Notes: generated from the sequence alone by a model not told the origin. A stretch of 64,000 bases of DNA from Eutreptiella sp. 'Long Island Sound 2002' (GCA_964036045.1 OZ038381.1:159778283-159842282), one strand, 5' to 3'; counted from the stretch's first letter, positions 50,360-62,762 are shown. Made by a program: numbers and translations.

Positions 50360-53300
50360 CCCCCCCCCCCCCCGCTCCTTTCATGTATGTAGACGATCTG
50401 TGTGTTGTACTTAGTAGCAGATATGTCAGCAATTTGCAGCACATCTTATATTCAATGCACCAATCTGGAAAGGTCTTGGGCCTAAAACTCAACATGAGTA
50501 AATCCGCCGTGGTCATGAAAGGGACCTTCAGCCCCCCATGAACAAGCATACTTTGAAGAATGCGGCCTAACTATCCAGCCTAGGGGTATAGATTGGCAAT
50601 CTTTTTGGTCGCGCAAGCATTCCCTAAAGTCATGGGAGAAGCGCACAGAAGGGCGGCCCTGGTGGCTTCATTTGGCCTATTCCTTCCAAAGCGCATACTA
50701 CTCCTGAAAACCTGGTCTTGCCAATGCTATTGCTTACGGCCAGAGCATACAGAGCCACAAAGCAGGAGGAGCGTTCCCTCAAAGTTATTTTTAACACAAC
50801 ACTAGGGTTCAACGGCTGGGGGTTACCCTGGCTCAAACATCGCTCCCACAGGATTCTAGGGGCTACTCCCTCTTCCCCCCCGGCAAGCAATAGCTAAATG
50901 GGTACGGAGTCGGGTGTTTTACAAAAAAAACGCTTTTTTTGTTTTTTTGTTTTTTTTGCCGTTTTTGGCCCTCTTTGGCCGTGGGTTGGTGTTTTTTCAT
51001 GTTTTTTGGTGTTTTTTGTTTTTCCATGGTGGTATTAGGTACAGACACATCTTGTGGTACCAAGGAAGCATTGTTTTTTGAATTTTTTTGGCATTCCTTG
51101 TTTCTCCGACGTCTTCTGGCAGAGAATTTTTTTGTTTTTTTCCCTCATGCATGACGTGCCAAGTAGTTCTACAATGGGTAACACACATATATGGGATGAT
51201 TGGTTGAGCTGTTGAGTGACACCATGCTATGAACCCTTAAAAAACATGTTAATTGCCCTAGGAAATACATTTGAGGTCATAGGGATGTAGAAAACCAACA
51301 TTTTGGGTGAAAAAAACAAAAAAAACAAAAAAAAGGGTATTTTAAAAAAACAAACCCTTTCAGGGTGTCCGGGTGTCGCCGGGGTCCGTGACACCCGTTT
51401 ACCTAATCCTTGCCCCCCGGACACTTGGCTGAAAGTTCAAGCGGGGCTCGCTTTCATGGCATTCGCAAAGAATCAGGGAGTCATGCCATGCTTCGTTCGG
51501 CTCAGGCGCCGAACATGGGCCACAAAGTTTGGAATACAGTGGGACCTCAGGTCATTGCCATACTTACAATTGGGGCTTGTCCCCTATGCCACCATGGGGT
51601 TTTTAGCACAGTCATTGCCTAGACGGGGCCCTAGGAGGCTGTGATGTTTGGGACCTCCTGCTCTGGCATTCAGCCATCTTCCGTAATGGGGACAATCGCA
51701 CCTATTACTGTCCGTTTCTTATCAGCAAGGGCATCCTAAGGATCTTAGACTTGGTTGATAGTCAGTTCACCCCACGTCAACAGTGTTTCCACAAGGTAGG
51801 TATCACTTGGCAGGCCGTCTATGCACCAGCCACTCACCATTTTCTACGGCTCCCAGCCACGGACGGGTCCATTCCCTAAGTCTGGGTGGGCAGCTGGGGC
51901 AAGTCTGCTTGCCTCAAAAAGCTGTCACCTGTACCGTATATCCCCCATAGGCAATCACAGGTAGTTTGGAAAGGTTATTGGGTCGCACGCCTCCGCTCTT
52001 CCTCAAAGACTTTGTCTATCGTGCCCTATGGGCTAAGCTGAAGGTGGGTGAGTGTCTGCAAAATTGGACAAAATATCTGTGGCGTCCCATTTGCGCTCAA
52101 ACTGAGTCGGTTGATCGTGCACTACAAGGTTGTAGGTTCATGGCCTTTGCCACTGAAACCATCGATTTTTGATGGGGGCCGTCGTATGCTGAAGGCCGCA
52201 GTTGGCCCGTCCGACAGCTCCCTACCAGGCTATCCTTTTCCAACCCACAAGGATTTTCCCACTGGGCTGCCAAAGCGGCTCACTGGTCCCTCAGGAACCA
52301 AACCAAGAATAAAATATCCTTTCCATCGCATGAACATTTTCTTTCTCAATAGATGCGTATACTTTATCAACTTACCCCCCCCCCCCTTGTCTAAGCTACG
52401 CCCTTGTCCAAGCTACAGTAGGCGTAGGGACCGTATTAATTTGGTACCTAGTTTTAATTTGGTACCAAATTTAGTGCAACCACACATTTCCAAGCCGAAC
52501 ATTTGTAGGCTTCTCATGCTTCATTGCTTGTGAGAACATGGGTGTCAACCTGAATTTCCATGTTTCAATCGCTTTCTTGTGTTTGCATGCCTTTGGGAAC
52601 ATGGTGGAGGTTGAGGTGCACTCATACTATGCGCTCATTTACGTGTGTGTCGGTAGTTGTATATGTCGCGCGCAAGCTACGCCCGTGTCCAAGCTACAGT
52701 AGGCGTAGGGACCGTATTAATTTGGTACTTTGGCGTAGCTTAGACAAGGGGGGGGGGACCACCTAGGAACCACTGCAAGCGTTGAGCAAGGCACTATTAC
52801 TGCTCCATGATGCCCTGGCGACCCTCTCCCAAGCTGGGGTAGTTCCAGAGGTCACTATCTCCACACAAGCGGACGTCTCAGTTGAAACAGCTACCAGAGA
52901 GAAAAGGCGGCAACCACTCACAGAATAGAAACGCCAGCTCGCTTTGGAAGCAAAGCAAGTTATTTCCAAACTCCAAGATGAAGGTTGAACTATAGCCTTT
53001 ACTGATGGCTCAGCCAAACAACACCCAAAAGTGGGCTGGGTTGCAGGCTACAGGTGCGTGGATATGGGACAATGGGAAACGGGAAAGTCGCCCCCTCCCC
53101 CCGCCCAACAAACAATAGGGCTGAACTTCAGGCCGTCTTTGCTGTGCTAGAGCACTTTCACTCTTCCCCCATCCACTTGGTTGTTGCAATGGATTCTCAA
53201 TATGCCTATGATGGTCTCAAGGGCTCAGCCTTCTGCTAGCGTGCGGCCTGGTGGGTAGGGCAATCTGGGCCAATCTCCAATGTTGATTTCTGGATAGCAC

Positions 53301-53600
53301 CATTGAACCTTGTTGACAGTGTCTCAGTGCCTGTTTGGTGGCTCAGGGTTCCAAGCCACACGGGCATCCTAGGGAATGAGAGAGCGGGCGCTTTGGCGGA
53401 AGAGGGCAGGGTAAGTTCACCCGATTTATCACGTTTTATCAGTGCCACATCGGTGAGTCGTCAGCCTGGAATTCCCCCCCACCCCCACGCCTAGGCGGGC
53501 CCCAACAGTCCCCCAATCCATGTTAATATCGGATGTCATCACACCGGCTCTTGACACCCCGGCGTGGTATAGATGTGTGGACCATCCGTCCGGTCACCAT
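50360..53600 (+). mobile_element. 5'-truncated, decayed non-LTR retrotransposon (RT - zinc region - RNase H)
   Basis: Plus-strand pieces in order: RT palm FMYVDDLCVV with KVLGLKLNMSKSAVV (50380-50540); thumb/connection LGFNGWGLPWLKH (about 50795-50845); a block with PFLISKGILRILDLVDSQFT (51709-51770); a zf-RVT-like segment RALWAKLKVGECLQNW with ICAQTESVDRALQGCRF (52020-52145), where the first Cys of the usual CPxC pair is replaced; RNase H with FTDGSAK (53000), NNRAELQAVFAVLEHF (53107), VAMDSQYAYDGL and VPSHTGILGNERAGALAEEG (53347-53410). Several frame changes and a TAG after the third motif show it is inactive. A MITE-like element is inserted at 52375-52757. Confidence 0.8.
52375..52757. mobile_element. 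MITE-like element with poly-C/poly-G terminal inverted repeats
   Basis: The left end is poly-C then ttgtctaagctacgcc; the right end (52732-52757) is its exact inverse, ggcgtagcttagacaa then poly-G. Two internal direct copies (52404-52447 and 52685-52728) carry gtccaagctacagtaggcgt and ccgtattaatttggtac. A possible 3-bp ACC duplication flanks it. No coding capacity. Confidence 0.8.
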
Positions 53601-54524
53601 GATCCTGAACCCACCTCTAAACGTCTTGAATTTTTGGACAGCAATTCTTCATCTTCAAGTCCTTCAACTAAGATGGTATCTCACTAGAACAATCCACAGA
53701 CTCAGCACGGAGGACACATCTTCCACAGTGAGTCTACATGACTCACACATGCCGGATGATACTGAGGAGACCGGGAATCTGCTGGGCTTAATGGCCCTTG
53801 ACACCCAAATCCAACCACTCTGTCGTAGACGGCTCAACACGCCTAGCACCGAAGCTAGCTCTCACTACAGCTTAGATAGTCTTAGGCAGCCCTTTTCGCA
53901 TACCCCCTCAATGACCAAAAGCCCCCTTGGACACATTTTCCATTCTATCGGAATTCGGGGTTAAAATTTGATGATTCTGTATCCGGTTTTTTTCCCCCAC
54001 ACACTTTCAATATCCCCGGGGCACGTTCTTGTTTTACTACATGCTTATTGTCCACGAGAAACATGAAATCACACCCCATCGCATAACAACGTGCACATCC
54101 ATGTCTAGTCGTTGTCACAGGTAGGACTTCTCTGTGTTCACATACATTAAAAAGAGCATTCCATAGCCATTTTTACACAAAAAGCATTCTACAAATTTTT
54201 TTTGCAAAAATGCCTCTTGGGGGGGGGTTATTTGGAGTTTTGAAAAAAAAAAGCGTTTTGCAGAACATTCTTGAGGTATTTCTCCCACACGTACCCTCTC
54301 CATACATCTTCACAACACACTTACAAACCGTGGTCCTGTCTGTGCATCACAGGGGCAATATGTTGAGTATCGTCTTGTTCCACATGTTTGTGCATCCCAT
54401 CCTTGTTCTCTTCTGTTATGCAAATGTCTTACTCCCTCCTTCTGGAGACAGCTCCTTTGATTTTTGTCCCCCATTCCCTTTTCATTGTTTGATTCCCTTG
54501 CTTAGGTCCAAGACTGGCTGCAGT

Positions 54525-55043
54525 CTACACTGATCTCTCCCTTTTGTTCCACAACAGGAGATTTCTATTTTGTCGTGTGCAGGACGGTATGTATACCTCA
54601 TGAAATCTAGGGCAAGGGCTCATGCACATGTCTGAGAAGGCAACCCCCCCCCCCGTGATGGTTCTGAAAAAAGGCGTTTTGCCCCCCCCCCCCCCGGGAA
54701 CAACCTGCTTCCATATGCATTGTCTCCTGCCCTGTTCAATTTGGGCCCCCCGCCCCCCTTCCCACGCGCGCGGAGAGGGGGAGGGCCCCCCTCCGCACAA
54801 GTAACAGGCCACGTCCAACCCCCTATGATACGGAACACCCTGCCGTCGAGATTTCGGTTTTATCACCCCTAAACCCTTGCCCCTCAAAATGACCGCCTCG
54901 ACGTGGCGATTATCGAACGCATCTTGGTGTCCGTCATCTATAGTTGTTTTAAATAGGTAGGAGCCCTGGAAGTTGTTATTTTGTAAGCAATGATCCAAGA
55001 ATTCCCGTGTGTATTGGGACGGGATTTGAGGAAGCGGGAACAA
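54525..55043 (-). CDS. Unassigned 172-codon ORF
   Basis: The N-terminal half has protein-like composition (REFLDHCLQNNNFQGSYLFK, DAFDNRHVEAVILRGKGLGV). The C-terminal half is Gly/Arg-rich translation of poly-C/G repeats. No domain and no partner exons were recognised. It may be a decayed gene fragment or chance. Confidence 0.2.
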   Translation of the reverse strand: MFPLPQIPSQYTREFLDHCLQNNNFQGSYLFKTTIDDGHQDAFDNRHVEAVILRGKGLGVIKPKSRRQGVPYHRGLDVACYLCGGGPSPSPRAWEGGRGAQIEQGRRQCIWKQVVPGGGGGKTPFFRTITGGGVAFSDMCMSPCPRFHEVYIPSCTRQNRNLLLWNKRERSV

Positions 55044-55723
55044 GGTTCATATGCCGAATGATGTTATGTGTGAATTCCACAGCTCAAATCCCAAGAAATC
55101 GAATCATCAGGTTAATTCTTTGGTAGCACTGGCGACACCGCTTTTAGCGGCGGCACGAACTCACAACACTTGAATGAGTTTTGTTTGGCAGCCCGCACGG
55201 ACGTTGGTTTCGCTTGAAAGGGTGAGTGCAAAAAATATGGCAAAGTTCTTACAAAGGCGGCGGATGTTATGTCAACGAAACTAAGTCTGCCGCTTCTGGT
55301 GGTGGTCACCGCCCTAAATGGTGGTACGACGTTTTGGAGGTTTTCTCCACTGCCTTTGTTGAAATGACGGCCATTTTGGAAGGTTATGTTGTTGTTTAGA
55401 ATTGCGTTGTGGGTTTTGGAACACCGATTATTAATTTGGGCCGTGGATGCAATAAGGATGCTCATGAATGATCCTCAAGGCGAGGTTCCGCCATTTGGTG
55501 GTCATGTCTAACATGGAGCCGCCTAACTGGTGGTGAAGTGGCCTGGTGGCTCGGTGTTCCAGTCCCGCCAGCACATGTCCGTTTGATTTTTTTCTCGTTG
55601 TCGTTTTTCTATCTTGGTTGCACTCGGCAGCCTGTGACCCTTTTTGGTCATAAGCCCGTTATGTTTTGAAACTGGTGCTTGTTGGCAAAGCTGATTCAAG
55701 GGATCTCATGCACATGTCTATCT

Positions 55724-56385
55724 CTGGTGGCCTGTGTTTGGTGCTTTTGGTTCACGGAGGGACTGCTCTTTGCCTTGTCCTGAATGGTCAAAATGAAGAT
55801 TGAACTTGCATCCGAATTTTCAAGGTGTCACCCGGGGTAGCTGCCTTCCTAAGGTGGCCCACCTAAGTCCCTTCGCTCATGTGGCATGATCCTCATGTAG
55901 ATTTACCTTGTTTTTGTAAATTCGGCACATCAATGTTGGCCGCGAAGGGTCCTGAAAGGGTTCCAAACGAGTTGTTGTGGGTATGGACACGCGGGCTTGC
56001 TTTGTTTTCGCCTAGAAAGCTCGTTTCGAAGGCCAACTGTGTTGGCCCTATCCTTGGTGGCTTGTGTTTGGTGCCTTTGTGGGTCACGGAGGGACTGCTC
56101 TTTGCATTGTCGTGAACGGTCAAAATGAAGATTGAACTTGCATCCGAATTTTTAGTGCATGACTTGGGGTCGCTAGGCCTTCCTAAGGTGGCCCACCTAA
56201 GTCCCTTCACTCATCTTGCATGATCCTCACGTAGATTTACCTTCCATCTGTAAATTCGGCATGTCAATGTAGGCTGCTAAGCGTTGTAAAAGGGTTCCAA
56301 GCAGGTTGTTGTGGAGTATGGACACGTGGGCTTGCTTTGTTTTCGCCTAGAAAGCTTGTTTCGAAGGCCAACTGTGGTGGCCCGT
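55724..56385. repeat. Tandem duplication, ~331-bp unit
   Basis: Copies 55724-56054 and 56054-56385 share long blocks (gtcaaaatgaagattgaact, ggtggcccacctaagtccct, gcttgctttgttttcgccta) with scattered substitutions. Confidence 0.9.
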
Positions 56386-56526
56386 AATGGCCAGTGTATG
56401 GGATGTATGAAGGATGAGGTTGGGGTTAGGGTTCGGCTAATAGTCATTTTGTCCATGCCTTGTGTTGTTTTTTTGTGCGTCAGTAGATAGATAGATGGCA
56501 GATCAATTACTCCCTCCACTTGCATG

Positions 56527-57005
56527 TCATGCCTTTGAGTTTTGCCTTGCTCGTTGATATGAGGGGGCCGGTAGCATTTGTTGCGCCTGATAGCCTTTGC
56601 CGTTCATTGCAGGTTGGTGAGTAGGTGATTAGGTGGATTGGGGGATACCTACGTCGGTTGGCCTCATTGTGCATCGGGATGTGATTATGGGAGGTTTGGA
56701 TATCTCTCGTGATTTTTAAAATTGGACCAAGTAATTGGGGTGATAATAGCAGCACATATGGTTAACTTGGTGGTGCATGTGCTTTCACATTCCCATGCCT
56801 TGCTTTGGAGTTTTGCCTGACCCGTTGATATGGAGGGGCCAGTAGCATTTGTTGCGCCTGATAGCCTTTGCCGTTCATAGCAGGTGTGTGAGTAGGTAAT
56901 TAGGTGGATTGGGAGATACCTACGTCCGTTCGCCTCATTGTGCATCGGGATGTGATTATGGGAGGTTTGGATATCTCCGGGGATATTTAAAATTGGACCA
57001 AGTAA
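56527..57005. repeat. Tandem duplication, ~270-bp unit
   Basis: Copies begin at 56527 and 56794 and share gtagcatttgttgcgcctga, gatacctacgtc and gattatgggaggtttggata. A third, more diverged piece is visible at 57091-57185 (cattgtgcatcggga). Confidence 0.85.
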
Positions 57006-57626
57006 GCCTTTGTGATGTGTCTGTCTGCCTTTATCACGATTGTGTAATTACGTAGATGGCAAATCCAAGCTGATGCCTTTTGCTCTGCCTTTGCTCTCAA
57101 TTGGTTCCTTCGGTTAATTGGTCACATTGTGCATCGGGACTTGGTTATGGGATGTTTGCTCGCCGTAATTCGGACCATGTTGCCCGGGTTAGTGGCACAC
57201 ATGGCTAGCTAGGTGGCTATCTTACTGTCTACATCTCTCCATCCACTCCGCTAAGCCTCGGGCCCCGTTTTCGGGTGAGTCGAGCGCGCATGGGGCCCTC
57301 GAGTGGACTTCGTCCTGGTAGCCGCGCAGATGCAGTGGCGCGTGCGGTGGAAGTTGGCAACCCCGGAGTAGAGAGGTGTGGATGGTGGTAGCCACCTGGT
57401 ATGTGCGAACCGCTCAGGTGACGTATACATCCATATGTTGCAACTAGACATGGTCGAGTTGCACAATCACCAACAGGACTGCTGTTGCAATGTGTTGTAG
57501 TATCCCCGTGTCCAACTCAGGTTGGCAAGCATGCATGGAGCTGCCCCAGTGCATGCATTTTTTAAATAGGACAAATTGTGTGAACTTGTTGGCATCTTTG
57601 CACAACAAATTCACTTGTGTTGACAG

Positions 57627-60042
57627 GACCAGCGATGTAGAATGGCCGAGCCCCATGACGCGTTGGGGTTTAAAGACGGGACGCGCCACCACTTGCAAGA
57701 CCAGCCTATATTGCAATGTACGGTATGTATGGTATAGAGAGGCCAAAACGATTTTTCTTTGTTGGTGCATAATTAGGCGTTCGTTGCAATTAGGCGTTTT
57801 GTTCTATGAGTAGGGCATGCCGCATGCTAAAGAGGTTAATTGTATGCCATTCCTGTGTGTCCATCCCATGCTATGTTGTCGATGTACCTTTTGAATTGTG
57901 TGGTGCGCTCTTGCATTAGCCGTGGAGTTTTTCGCTCGCGGTGTTTGATTATTAGAAATTCTCACACGTGTTTGTCTTATTTTGTTTCCGCTTTTCTTTT
58001 TTCCCGTCCATGTTTCTCGTCTTGATTGGTTGAGGTGGGGGGAGCATCAGGCATGTGCAGTAAAAGTTGAGGAGTCTTTCTTATGCTGGATGGTTTTCGT
58101 GGAAGGGGTGGTGTATGTGTGCGGTGTCTGTTATTTAAGTGTGGTATGATGCACCGTCCTACAACTTACGAGTTACTCCTTGCTTTTTTCTCCTTTGATG
58201 CTATTTGTTATCATTCTCTGCTTTTGATGCATTGGTGCAAGGTAATTTCATTTTTAAAGAGTGTGTACATTTCTTCCTTCCCGTGTGTTTTTGGTGCCTT
58301 TGATTTTGCCTTTGCATGGGTACCTTTGTGCTTACTTGCATGGTTGTTCGTGGGTATTGTTGGTAGTTGGTTTATGTGTGTGGTTTTGTTGCCTTTTGGT
58401 TTTTCGTTGTAGTGGTTGCTCTCTTTTTTTATCTTTGGTGTCTTTGGTCCTTTGACGTCTTACTCCTTCCCCCCGCAACCGTAGACCCGTGTCCAATGAA
58501 TCTGTTATCTTTTTTTTGGCTGGGGTTGAGGTTGAGGAGATTTTTTCTCCATTTCCTTGTGCTCCACAAAATTTTCCCTGGTGGGTCTTGTAAGGTGTCT
58601 TTTGAAACTGGGTCTTTTCGCTGTCGTTGCTGGGGAGAGGCCCAAAAAGGGGTTGGGTCTTATAAACGGCCTTCAGATGGTGGGGCTACAGTCCGGAGGA
58701 AGGAAGTAGGTGGTTCTTACTTTGGTGCTCAAATTTTATATTGCCCTCCACGTGTGCTGGTACCAGGACCGGAAATTTTTTCACTGCACTACACCTGAGG
58801 TGTATGTGGCGCTTTGAACTGTGCGGTCTGCTTTTGCAGAAATTTGTATCCTCAGGCAATGCCCAAAGGCCCAAAGGAAAAGCAAAGGCGGTGCCATGCG
58901 CGAATGGTTGCAACGTTGGACAACGTGCGATGCTACCTGGTATTGGAGTCACGTGTGGCAGCAAGCATTGGCTCACCCTACATGGATAAGGTGCTCTTTG
59001 ACCTCATTACCGAAGCTCACCGCGTTCAAGCTGCTGACTGCGACTCGGTGGCTTGTGCTGAGTCGGAGGCACGTGCAGAGTTGTGCCTGCACTCAAGGTG
59101 GGGTACATGCGACTAGGGTTGCTGCACAAGGCCGTGAACGCAAAGACCCGCAATGCGTGGGGTAGGATGACGGTTTTGCAGGCCGAAGTGTGTGGCGCTC
59201 GCGACCGTTTGGTGTCGGAGGAGGCTCTGGAGCACGATCGCCTAGAAAAGGCATGGCGTCAGCAATATTACGCGGTATGTAAAATCGTTAGCCGTGTGCC
59301 ATGTGTTACTTTGGCACCCCCCCCCCCCCTTTTTTCGTGATGCCGTATTTTCTCGTGGAGCTCAACGGCCCATTGTAACCGATGGTCCCATTAAGCGATT
59401 ATTTGGGTGGGAACACCATTGCGTTTGTCGGTATGTTTGTGTTGTTTGTTGTTTGTGGTGTTGTTGATGTTGCTGGAGCATTTCGGCTCGTCAACTGGTG
59501 TCTGTTGTTTCTCCTGTTCTCTGCTTTTTTTTTTCCCATCACATTGTGAACGAAGCGCATGAGTTTTTGGGGCCAAACGGTTCCTGTGTCTTTATGGGCA
59601 CTAGCCTGTTGTGGTAGCTGGTTGGAACTGTACGCAAGTGCATGCCTTGCCCAGGTGTGCGTGGCGATTTCAATTTGTTTCTTGTGTGGCCACGTTTGGC
59701 TACTTCAAAATGTTTGTGTTCCTTTGTGTAGAGGCGATGCGTCAGTAAGAGGAGGCACAATTTGTGTACTCCATCTTCAACATTAACCGCGGCACAACCA
59801 ATGCCAAACGGCAACATTGGTTGTTTGCTGTGTAGGCCAATCGTAACTGCGGCCATCATGGCCGCGAAAAGTTTTTTGGGAGGATGGAACATCGTATGTC
59901 AATGCTTAACGTGTCGTTTTGGGGGGCGGTGACGGTGTGCATGTGAATGGATGGTGCACGAGCTTCTGTTGTGTTGTAGGCAGAATTTATTACCGCGACA
60001 GCCTCTCAAAGCAGTTGGATAAGGCAGAGTGCCGGGGATTGA
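57627..60042 (+). CDS. Small gene encoding a helical/coiled-coil protein (5' end unknown)
   Basis: Exons: 57627-57722 (after ttgacag; DQRCRMAEPHDALGFKDGTR; before gtatgt), 58856-59274 (after atcctcag; AMPKGPKEKQRRCHARMVAT, VAASIGSPYMDKVLFDLITE, AEVCGARDRLVSEEALEHDR; before gtatgt), 59980-60042 (AEFITATASQSSWIRQSAGD, TGA). Phases 0-0-0 agree. Within the second exon the frame shifts by one between about 59070 and 59095, so either a base is missing or extra, or there is an unrecognised micro-intron. The protein is Ala/Glu/Arg/Leu-rich and probably alpha-helical. No family recognised. Confidence 0.45.
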
Positions 60043-60076
60043 GAAGGGGCATGCTAAAAATTGCAAATTTGGATAC

Positions 60077-60140
60077 CACTAGTTGAACCTCGTTTCAACT
60101 TTTGTTTGCGCTTCCTTTCTTAGGCAGTTTTTCTGTCTTT
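60077..60140 (+). repeat. 64-bp direct repeat, copy 1
   Basis: Nearly identical to 61855-61918, from cactagttgaacctcgtttc to ttaggcagttttt-tgtctttt. The two copies bracket the GC-rich block 60.14-61.85. Confidence 0.95.
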
Positions 60141-60194
60141 GATTTGTAGGGGGGGGGGTAGTGTTCTGCCCTCTCCCCATGGGCCCGAGGGCCG

Positions 60195-61420
60195 GTGCCG
60201 GCGGGTCAGCATGTTGAGGCGACAAGCGGGTGCTGTTGCTCCTTTTTGGACCGCATGAAGCAGATCGCGGGGGTTGAGAAGGGGCTGGTTGACCGCGGCC
60301 TGGCCACCGTTGAGAGTGCGGTGCTCGTGGGCCTGACCCCCGCCATCGCCGAGGTCCAGGCCCTGGCGGACGCGGGGCGGGGCCCGGCGCTGCTGCCGGC
60401 GGTCGTGCACAATGTCGAGTGCGCTGTGGACATGGTTCTGCGGCTCAAGCCGCTCCTCCGAGGTCACCACGCTGGTCGCAGACATTGTGGCAGTCCTTCA
60501 GCTCACGGCCAACGGCACGACGGAGGTTGTGGCGCAGTCGGTGGCGGCCTTCAAGACGGAGGTGGACACGCACGCCCAGGCCTTCTCGACAACGGACCTG
60601 CAGGAGCTCAACAACGGGCTCGACGCTGCGGTGCAGTGTGTGCAGTGCGGCCTGCTTGCGTCGCTGCAGAGGGCCCCTGCGCTGGAGGCGCTTGCGCACG
60701 ACGGTTTGACGCTGCGCTCGGTCGGGTCCTTCACCACCGCCGCCGGGGCAGTGACACTGGCAGCACCAGCACCCGCGGTGGCAGCTCTGCAGCAGCGGCG
60801 GCAACAGTGGTGTTGCCTCTCTATCGCCGTCACCATGTGCAGTGGTAGGAGCATCGACACCCGATGTTGGCGGCAGCGGGACCAGCAGCGGTGAAACTGG
60901 CACCAGCAACACCAGCAGCTCTGGCAGCCGCGGCAGCAGCAGTGGTTTTCCTCTGTATCGCCATCACAATCTGCAGGTATTGAGCCATCAGACTCTGGCA
61001 TTGGCGGCAGTCGGACCAGCAGCGGTGACGCTGGCGGCAGCAGCAGCGGCACCAGCAGTTCTGGCGGTGGCAACAGCGGTGTGGTTGCCTTTATGTCGCC
61101 ACATCACCTGCAGGCGTGGAACTTCGAGCACTGGCATTGGCAACAGCGGGAACATGATCAGCGGCACTGGCAGCGACAGCGCTGAAGGACTGGCGCAGAT
61201 GTTGCTCGCCGCCGCCCTCTCGATGCGCGACGCGATCCACAAGCCCTCTAAAGTCGTGGATGCTTCGAGCACTGGCGTTGATAGCAACGGGACCAACAGC
61301 AATGACGGTCGCGGCACCAGCACCGCCAACGTAAGCACTTTGTTGAGCCAAAGCCCCATCTGGCTACCTGCAGTGTTGGCCCTAAGGCCGGTGTTATGGA
61401 TCTTGGTTCGTTGCTGAGTT
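60195..61420 (+). CDS. GC-rich helical and Ala/Ser/Thr/Gly-rich coding-like block
   Basis: Two frames read as one helical protein: FLDRMKQIAGVEKGLVDRGL to VDMVLRLKPLL (60236-60452), then SEVTTLVADIVAVLQLTANG, AFKTEVDTHAQAFSTTDLQE and NNGLDAAVQCVQCGLLASLQ (60456-60700); a one-base change is needed near 60450. It then passes into a minisatellite encoding Ser/Thr/Gly/Ala repeats. A further helical piece, LAQMLLAAALSMRDAIHKPS, follows at about 61193. No family or exon limits were recognised. It may be several exons of one gene. Confidence 0.35.
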
Positions 61421-61550
61421 GCTGAGTGAGCCTCGGCTTGGCCGAGTTGCGCCCGGCGCCGTGGCCGTTTGGCTGCAGAGCAGCCGGGCGCCCACCTGCA
61501 GCCCTACTCGGCGCTGACGGATCCGATGCTGTTGCCGCTGTGTCGCCATC
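60800..61550. repeat. Degenerate minisatellite (ggcagcagcagtggca-like) with a recurring 35-bp phrase
   Basis: A phrase of the type gttgcctctctatcgccgtc followed by accatgtgcagg recurs near 60812, 60947, 61085 and 61530 with substitutions. Between copies are ggcaccagcagcaacagcgg-like repeats. Confidence 0.75.
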
Positions 61551-61812
61551 ACCGTGTGTGGGTCCGGGAGCATACAGCCCGTATCGCCCGTCGCTTTGGC
61601 TGTCTTGACTTGCGGTGCCGGCCCTAAGGCCCATGGGGAGTTTTATGGGTTGGGGGGGGGGGGTTTAGGAATCAGAGGGGTTTTAGGACTCAGTTTCAAC
61701 CCTTCAGGTTCCCCAGCGGCGCTATGCCCAGCGGGTTCCTGATGGCACCAGTGCGTGGCTAGGGCTGGGGGGGGGGGGGGGGGGGCAGGGAGGGTTGCGG
61801 CGGAGAATGAAT

Positions 61813-61918
61813 ACCCAAGTTCTGTGCAGTGTTCTTGTGCTCCGCCTTTGCAAACACTAGTTGAACCTCGTTTCAACTTTTGTTTGCGCTTCCTTTCTTA
61901 GGCAGTTTTTATGTCTTT
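61813..61918 (+). repeat. Second copy of the 64-bp repeat, plus a 39-bp repeat
   Basis: 61855-61918 repeats 60077-60140. Just before it, 61814-61852 (cccaagttctgtgcagtgtt) recurs at 62278-62317. Confidence 0.9.
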
Positions 61919-62129
61919 TCCCGCCCACCCACCCACAGCGGCCGCACCGCTTCTGGGCTCGGCCGTCCGCCCACCGGACCCCAACCGTGTCTCGTTTTGT
62001 TTGGGGGGGTTGCATGCTGCACCCCGCCCTTTATTGGGTACCATGGTTGCGTGTGGTTGGGTCCATTATGATCACCGTCTCAGGTGGCGGCGGTCTGACA
62101 TGTTGAGGGGGTGACTTTTTCGTTCCCAG

Positions 62130-62762
62130 GTACTTGTGTAGTGTCAGTCTCGTCCGTTGACCGCTGTGCGCTGGGACTGCGTCCGCTTTATATGCGGGCA
62201 GCCATGGCTCTCTTGGAGGGCAAGGTTAGCATTCTATCGCCGGCATCGCCGGTCTTGGTGATTCATTGTACTGCTGCCCCAAGTTCTATGCAGTGTTCTT
62301 GTGCTCCGCCTTTGCCCGTCTGGTATATGGTGCATGTGTGCTATGTTTTGTGTCGTTGTGTGGATAGATTCTCGTGGTTTGGTGGTATGGCAACTCCTTG
62401 TTTCAGGTTTTTGGTGCCCGTCACGCGGTGCCGTCCCCCCCCCCCCCCCAAGGGCCAGAGGGCGGAGCACTACACGAATGCATGTGGTGTGTACGCCCTT
62501 TGGTTTTTGGTGTTGGGCTTGTTTTGGCCTGTTGAGCTAACCTCTGGACAGTCGGGTGCAAGCTTTTGGCCCACACATACGGAGGCCAATAACATGCACA
62601 AAATTGTGCATCAAATTTCTCAGCTTTGTAGTGTTGCTTTGCTTTCGTTTGCATTGTTGACCGTCGTATGTTGTGGCATGTTGCCCTCTTTTAGGTGCAG
62701 GCCTTTGGTTGGCCAAACTACGATAGGGCGGGAGTAAAATTGTTGGTGCAGGAGTTTATGTG
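62130..62762 (+). CDS. Two candidate exons of an unidentified gene
   Basis: 62130-62224 (after gttcccag; TCVVSVSSVDRCALGLRPLY, ending MALLEGK before gttagc) and 62695-62762 (after tcttttag; VQAFGWPNYDRAGVKLLVQE, before gtatgtg) join in phase 0. Their composition and splice signals look real, but no domain is recognised and neighbouring exons were not found. Confidence 0.35.

Noticed and set aside
62111-62737. 208-codon plus-strand ORF as a single protein
   Set aside because: It crosses a clear donor (62225) and becomes Cys/Trp/Phe-rich translation of T-rich intron; the two short exons inside are more plausible.
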